Source: Planctomycetes bacterium B3_Pla
GTDB taxonomy: Bacteria; Planctomycetota; Phycisphaerae; Sedimentisphaerales; Anaerobacaceae
Reading direction: 5' to 3'
DNA length: 64,000 bases
Assembly (NCBI GenBank): GCA_005223045.1
Contig: NJBM01000012.1
Location: 124,001-188,000 of the forward strand
The position numbers and the translations under genes are program-made. Numbering within the stretch: the stretch's first letter is position 1; every line of letters starts with the position of its first letter. Shown here piece by piece: positions 61,046 to 64,000 of this stretch. The notes under the pieces were generated by a model. That model searched no databases. It worked only from the letters and a program-made list of their open reading frames with translations, and was not told where the DNA came from.

Positions 61046-62067
61046 GTTGTGGCTTGCACTCAGGCACGGATCAGTTACAATTACACGGAATTTTCCGTCT
61101 GTTGCCGTTGGTTGTGGCTTGCACTCAGGCACGGATCAGTTACAATAAGATTAGCAACACCCCTTCTCCCGTTCATGTTGTGGCTTGCACTCAGGCACGG
61201 ATCAGTTACAATCCGCCGTGTGTGCTTCGCAGACCGTTTGCCGTTGTGGCTTGCACTCAGGTACGGATCAGTTACAATTGTATTCCAGAGCATACCCGTC
61301 GCACACCTGTTGTGGCTTGCACTCAGGCACGGATCAGTTACAATGAAAATAGAACTCGCCAGAGACTTTCGCATGTTGTGGCTTGCACTCAGGCACGGAT
61401 CAGTTACAATGCTGAACAATCTGTACTGGATAGTTAATGAGTTGTGGCTTGCACTCAGGCACGGATCAGTTACAATTCGATTCGTTATCAATCCACATCA
61501 TCGTAAGTTGTGGCTTGCACTCAGGCACGGATCAGTTACAATAAAAGGTGTTGACGACTGGACAGTCCACAAGTTGTGGCTTGCACTCAGGCACGGATCA
61601 GTTACAATACAATATCGGCTTTTTGTTCGCGTGTCAAGTTGTGGCTTGCACTCAGGCACGGATCAGTTACAATGCGTGGAGACGGCAACCCCGGGCACCT
61701 GGCGTTGTGGCTTGCACTCAGGCACGGATCAGTTACAATATGAATCCTTTCTGAGATTGTTCGTCCGTGTTGTGGCTTGCACTCAGGCACGGATCAGTTA
61801 CAATTAAGCCCCGGTGTCGTTCCTCGACCACGCAAGTTGTGGCTTGCACTCAGGCACGGATCAGTTACAATATATTGCTGGCATTGACAACAGCTACATC
61901 GTTGTGGCTTGCACTCAGGCACGGATCAGTTACAATTTGAAGTCATACTGACCAGAGTCAAACAAAGTTGTGGCTTGCACTCAGGCACGGATCAGTTACA
62001 ATTTGGATGGAGTAGTGACATGCACGTATAAGTTGTGGCTTGCACTCAGGCACGGATCAGTTACAAT
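61046..62067 (+). CRISPR. Type II-C CRISPR array, 16 repeats and 15 spacers
   Basis: 36-base repeats begin GTTGTGGCTTGCACTC and end GATCAGTTACAAT, like the Neisseria-type II-C repeat (starts GTTGTAGC, ends TACAAT). Starts: 61046, 61111, 61177, 61243, 61309, 61375, 61441, 61507, 61573, 61638, 61704, 61769, 61836, 61901, 61967, 62032. Spacers are 29 (five), 30 (nine) or 31 (one) bases. Only the fourth repeat differs (one C to T). Plus-strand orientation is inferred from similarity and the -10-like end. Each repeat holds TTGCAC (positions 9-14) and TACAAT (31-36). Leader side and tracrRNA not identified in this window. Confidence 0.97.
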
Positions 62068-62115
62068 AGCTTGTCCGCAAGTCCAGTATTTTCAAGGGTT
62101 TGCGGGCGGAGTGCG

Positions 62116-62445
62116 CTAAAATAATTCGAGCTGTCGAGGGGCCGGAGGCGTGGGTTTGCGCATTTTCCCCCAAAAAGTCTGCATTCGCCCGAACTGTTTG
62201 TCTGTGATGGTGATGAGTCGAACTTCCCCATCGGGAGGCAGGAAATTCTTGATTCTTCCGTGGTGAACATCGGCATTCTCCTCACTCGCACAATGTCTGA
62301 CATACACTGAGTATTGTAACATGCTAAAGCCGTTTTTCAAGAGGTTTTTGCGAAAATGCGTATAGTCTTTTCTCGCCTTTTTCGTATCTGTCGGCAAGTC
62401 GAACATTGCAAAAATCCACACCGCTCTGTACCCGCTCAGAATCAT
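62116..62445 (-). CDS. cas2: CRISPR-associated endonuclease Cas2
   Basis: 109 residues. 'YRAVWIFAMFDLPTDTKKARKDYTHFRKNLLKNGF' is the Cas2 ferredoxin-fold start with the metal Asp (in 'FDLPT'), here cited as 'AVWIFAMFDLPT' and 'YTHFRKNLLKNGF'. 'MLQYSVYVRHC' and 'VRLITITDKQFGRM' follow, as in type II Cas2. It works with Cas1 to capture spacers. It overlaps cas1 by 4 bases and ends 48 bases before the last repeat, in the order cas9-cas1-cas2-array. Confidence 0.93.
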   Translation of the reverse strand: MILSGYRAVWIFAMFDLPTDTKKARKDYTHFRKNLLKNGFSMLQYSVYVRHCASEENADVHHGRIKNFLPPDGEVRLITITDKQFGRMQTFWGKMRKPTPPAPRQLELF

Positions 62446-63332
62446 ATCTTAGGCAAATCCACAAACCTCTGCTCGCCAGCATAACAACGCTGCAATGATG
62501 CCGCCGTCCGGTGCAGGCCGACCATTAACGGACCTTTGAATCCCGCTATGCTCACCTCCTCGTACAAGACCTCCAGCAGCTTTGCCTTGGTCGCCTGGTC
62601 AAGCTCATCCACCGGCCCGCTATCTTGAAAGATGTCCCTCACTTTCGAGTCAACAAATCCCCTGAACGGCTCAACGAGATCATCCGCTAAGCAAAAGGCG
62701 TTATAGCGGTTCCGATGATGAATGCCTAATGATGGTAGAAGACCGGCAGAGCATAGAGCCCGTGCAACTGCTGCACGCATTACCATGTATCCGTAGTTGA
62801 GCATGTTGTTCGGTGGTGAGCCGCTAATATCTCTGCGAAAGGTGACATCCTGCAAATACACAGGCCAGAACTTTCTGCTCGCTTGCGCCTCGATATTGTT
62901 GGGATCACCGCTGCGCACCCTCGCCTTCAACGTCATCAGAGATTCATACACATCACTATCTCTACCCACAACTTCCGCCTGATGCCTGATCTTTGCTTGC
63001 ACTATTTGCTTCCATAGCCGTTTCTTTACTGGCTCCTTTGCTTCTATTTGCAGGCGAAATCTCTCCGTCTGAACGGTGTTGCTCTCGATGGGCAAGAGCA
63101 TTCCCGCTGGGTGATGACTGCCTCCGCACAGGACTACAGCCGCACCATGCTTGAGAAGTTCAGTGAAAACGGCGTGTGAATATGACGTGCCCTGATGATC
63201 GACCAGAAGTACCCCGATGTCCTCGCAGGGAATGCTTGAGACCTGCTGGCCGTCTTGTTTTAACAGCAATTGTCCGTAATGAATTGATAAACACGTCCTT
63301 GCCGACGATATTTCGACAATCCGCTTAATCAT
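62442..63332 (-). CDS. cas1: CRISPR-associated integrase Cas1 (type II-C)
   Basis: 296 residues from the ATG at 63332 (GGGAGAG 4 bases before); a longer frame to 63362 lacks a ribosome site. 'TCLSIHYGQLLLKQDG' and 'IPCEDIGVLLVDHQGTSYSH' form the N-terminal beta domain. The metal-binding Glu lies in 'NNIEAQASRKFWPVYL', His in 'LGIHHRNRYNAF' and the last acidic in 'LADDLVEPFRGFVD'. This is the Cas1 dimer for spacer integration. cas9 lies 61 bases upstream. Confidence 0.95.
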   Translation of the reverse strand: MIKRIVEISSARTCLSIHYGQLLLKQDGQQVSSIPCEDIGVLLVDHQGTSYSHAVFTELLKHGAAVVLCGGSHHPAGMLLPIESNTVQTERFRLQIEAKEPVKKRLWKQIVQAKIRHQAEVVGRDSDVYESLMTLKARVRSGDPNNIEAQASRKFWPVYLQDVTFRRDISGSPPNNMLNYGYMVMRAAVARALCSAGLLPSLGIHHRNRYNAFCLADDLVEPFRGFVDSKVRDIFQDSGPVDELDQATKAKLLEVLYEEVSIAGFKGPLMVGLHRTAASLQRCYAGEQRFVDLPKI

Positions 63333-63393
63333 CTGACTCTCCCGAACCTGCCGCCTATTCAATAATCATCGGCAAATTCGGGATGTTACTTTT

Positions 63394-64000
63394 CTAATCT
63401 CTGGCCAGAATCTTCTGGTCCCCCAACGGCCCGATCCACACCTTCTGTGGCCCTTTTCCCTCTTGTGCATCAAGCGTCTGCAACTGTGCCGCCAATAGGC
63501 GAATATCTTCCCTTGCTGGGAATTTATCCGTCTCTTTGGCTCGCCCTGCATCCGTATGTGGCGTAAAATGTATATATCCGTTTCCATCTATTTTGAAGAC
63601 TACGAAGTAGTCCGCTATTCCCGTTTCTGGATGCTTCATATAGACCATTTCACCAATTGATAGTGACATTATGAACTTTCCATCTTTCGTATCCCCACGA
63701 TTGACAGCCGACTGAGTTTTGTTTCCGGAAATCTTTGATGGCCTCACCCGTTTCGAGGCATCGAAGTTAGTTACTGGTTGGCCAATCCATCTACCTTTGT
63801 TATTCTCACGAATCTCGACATGGTGATTGTTCTGTGGTTCGTAATATCGTCTTGATCGTACATTCTCAACATATTCCATCTTCCCTGTACTTGGATTCCA
63901 TCGCTTACGTTTTATCTCAACAATCGTTGGCCTTCTAACAAGCGTTACACGCCTAATTGGTACCCCACTATCCAGTATCAGCCCCTTGTTCTTGACCAGC
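63394..64000 (-). CDS. cas9: Cas9 C-terminal part (5' portion outside window)
   Basis: The frame is open from the window end to the stop at 63394 (about 201 residues visible). It fits the C-terminal wedge and PAM-interacting part of type II-C Cas9: 'VKNKGLILDSGVPIRRVTLVRRP', cited as 'LILDSGVPIRRVTLVRRP', 'YVENVRSRRYYEPQNNHHVEI', cited as 'YEPQNNHHVEI', 'SIGEMVYMKHPETGIADYFVVFKID' (as 'IGEMVYMKHPETG') and 'IHFTPHTDAGRAK'. The HNH and RuvC domains lie beyond the window. An internal ATG at 63879 is not the start. Neighbours cas1 and cas2 support the assignment. Confidence 0.9.
   Translation of the reverse strand, partial: LVKNKGLILDSGVPIRRVTLVRRPTIVEIKRKRWNPSTGKMEYVENVRSRRYYEPQNNHHVEIRENNKGRWIGQPVTNFDASKRVRPSKISGNKTQSAVNRGDTKDGKFIMSLSIGEMVYMKHPETGIADYFVVFKIDGNGYIHFTPHTDAGRAKETDKFPAREDIRLLAAQLQTLDAQEGKGPQKVWIGPLGDQKILARD

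Noticed and set aside
60925..61807. Long open frames through the CRISPR array giving repeated peptides such as 'VVACTQARISYN' and 'LWLALRHGSVTI'.
   Set aside because: They are translations of the 36-base repeats; the near-constant 66-base period (65-67) is a multiple of three for most units, so frames stay open by chance.
60453..64000. Search for a tracrRNA (anti-repeat) near the array and cas1/cas2.
   Set aside because: No convincing complement of the repeat was found in gaps at 60453-60614, 62068-62115 or 63333-63393; it is probably upstream of cas9 beyond the window.

Overview
The window most resembles a planctomycete (Planctomycetota, probably a Phycisphaerae-like lineage). This is an inference from gene content: exported sulfatases, a sugar dehydrogenase, many exported beta-propeller quinoprotein-like proteins (two with a methyltransferase-like domain at the N-terminus), a type II-secretion-style prepilin, a protein with a dockerin-like tail, and the head of a TolC-type protein with the Asp/Pro-rich signature I associate with planctomycetes. 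Codon use is moderately GC-rich in the first 32 kb. It looks visibly more A+T-rich in the 33-57 kb cluster.

Layout. (1) 1-32 kb is an accessory catabolic and envelope region: a cupredoxin/sugar dehydrogenase (clipped at the window edge), two sulfatases, a GH172-like enzyme, an exported CinA-like protein, two paralogous 1,000+ residue methyltransferase/beta-propeller proteins, a run of small-molecule enzymes (thioesterase, VOC protein, M20 amidohydrolase, lactonase, PLP enzyme), an exported C39-like peptidase with a cysteine-rich tail, a dockerin-like protein, a prepilin, an ECF sigma/anti-sigma pair with an unusual four-zinc-finger anti-sigma, a TIM-barrel hydrolase and a DUF1028 protein. Short dispersed repeat 'words' lie between these genes and in several places inside them. 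(2) 31.6-33.2 kb holds a broken TolC-type fragment, a candidate structured 5' leader, a PagL-like lipid A deacylase and a Rieske protein. (3) 33.3-56.9 kb is a single 23-gene minus-strand operon. It is an aryl-polyene (APE)-type pathway: ammonia-lyase, AMP ligase, two acyl carrier proteins, four intact ketosynthases plus two cysteine-less partners, ketoreductase, two dehydratases, thioesterase, three acyl/glycosyl transferases, an MMPL exporter, a LolA-like protein and a DUF3261 lipoprotein. Inserted into it are two radical-SAM proteins and a phytoene-desaturase-like flavoenzyme that the textbook APE cluster lacks. A good sigma70-type promoter overlapping an inverted repeat lies 260 bases upstream of the first gene. 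(4) 57-60.5 kb has an alkaline-phosphatase-superfamily lipoprotein and a third radical-SAM/B12 protein. (5) 60.6-64 kb has tRNA-Arg(TCT), an integrase-like C-terminal remnant fused to its 3' edge, then a type II-C CRISPR locus: a 16-repeat array, cas2, cas1 and the C-terminal third or less of cas9, which runs off the window.

How the genes may work together. In the operon, an aromatic amino acid would be deaminated, activated by the AMP ligase, loaded on an ACP and extended with alternating KS/KR/DH steps. The chain would then be transferred to a lipid or glycan by the membrane acyltransferases and moved to the outer membrane by the MMPL/LolA-like/DUF3261 set. The radical-SAM and flavin enzymes suggest a product that is chemically modified beyond a plain aryl polyene. 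In the CRISPR locus every repeat carries a promoter-like TTGCAC-N16-TACAAT pair. The same two hexamers occur with N17 upstream of a host gene at 23.4 kb, suggesting each spacer can be transcribed independently.
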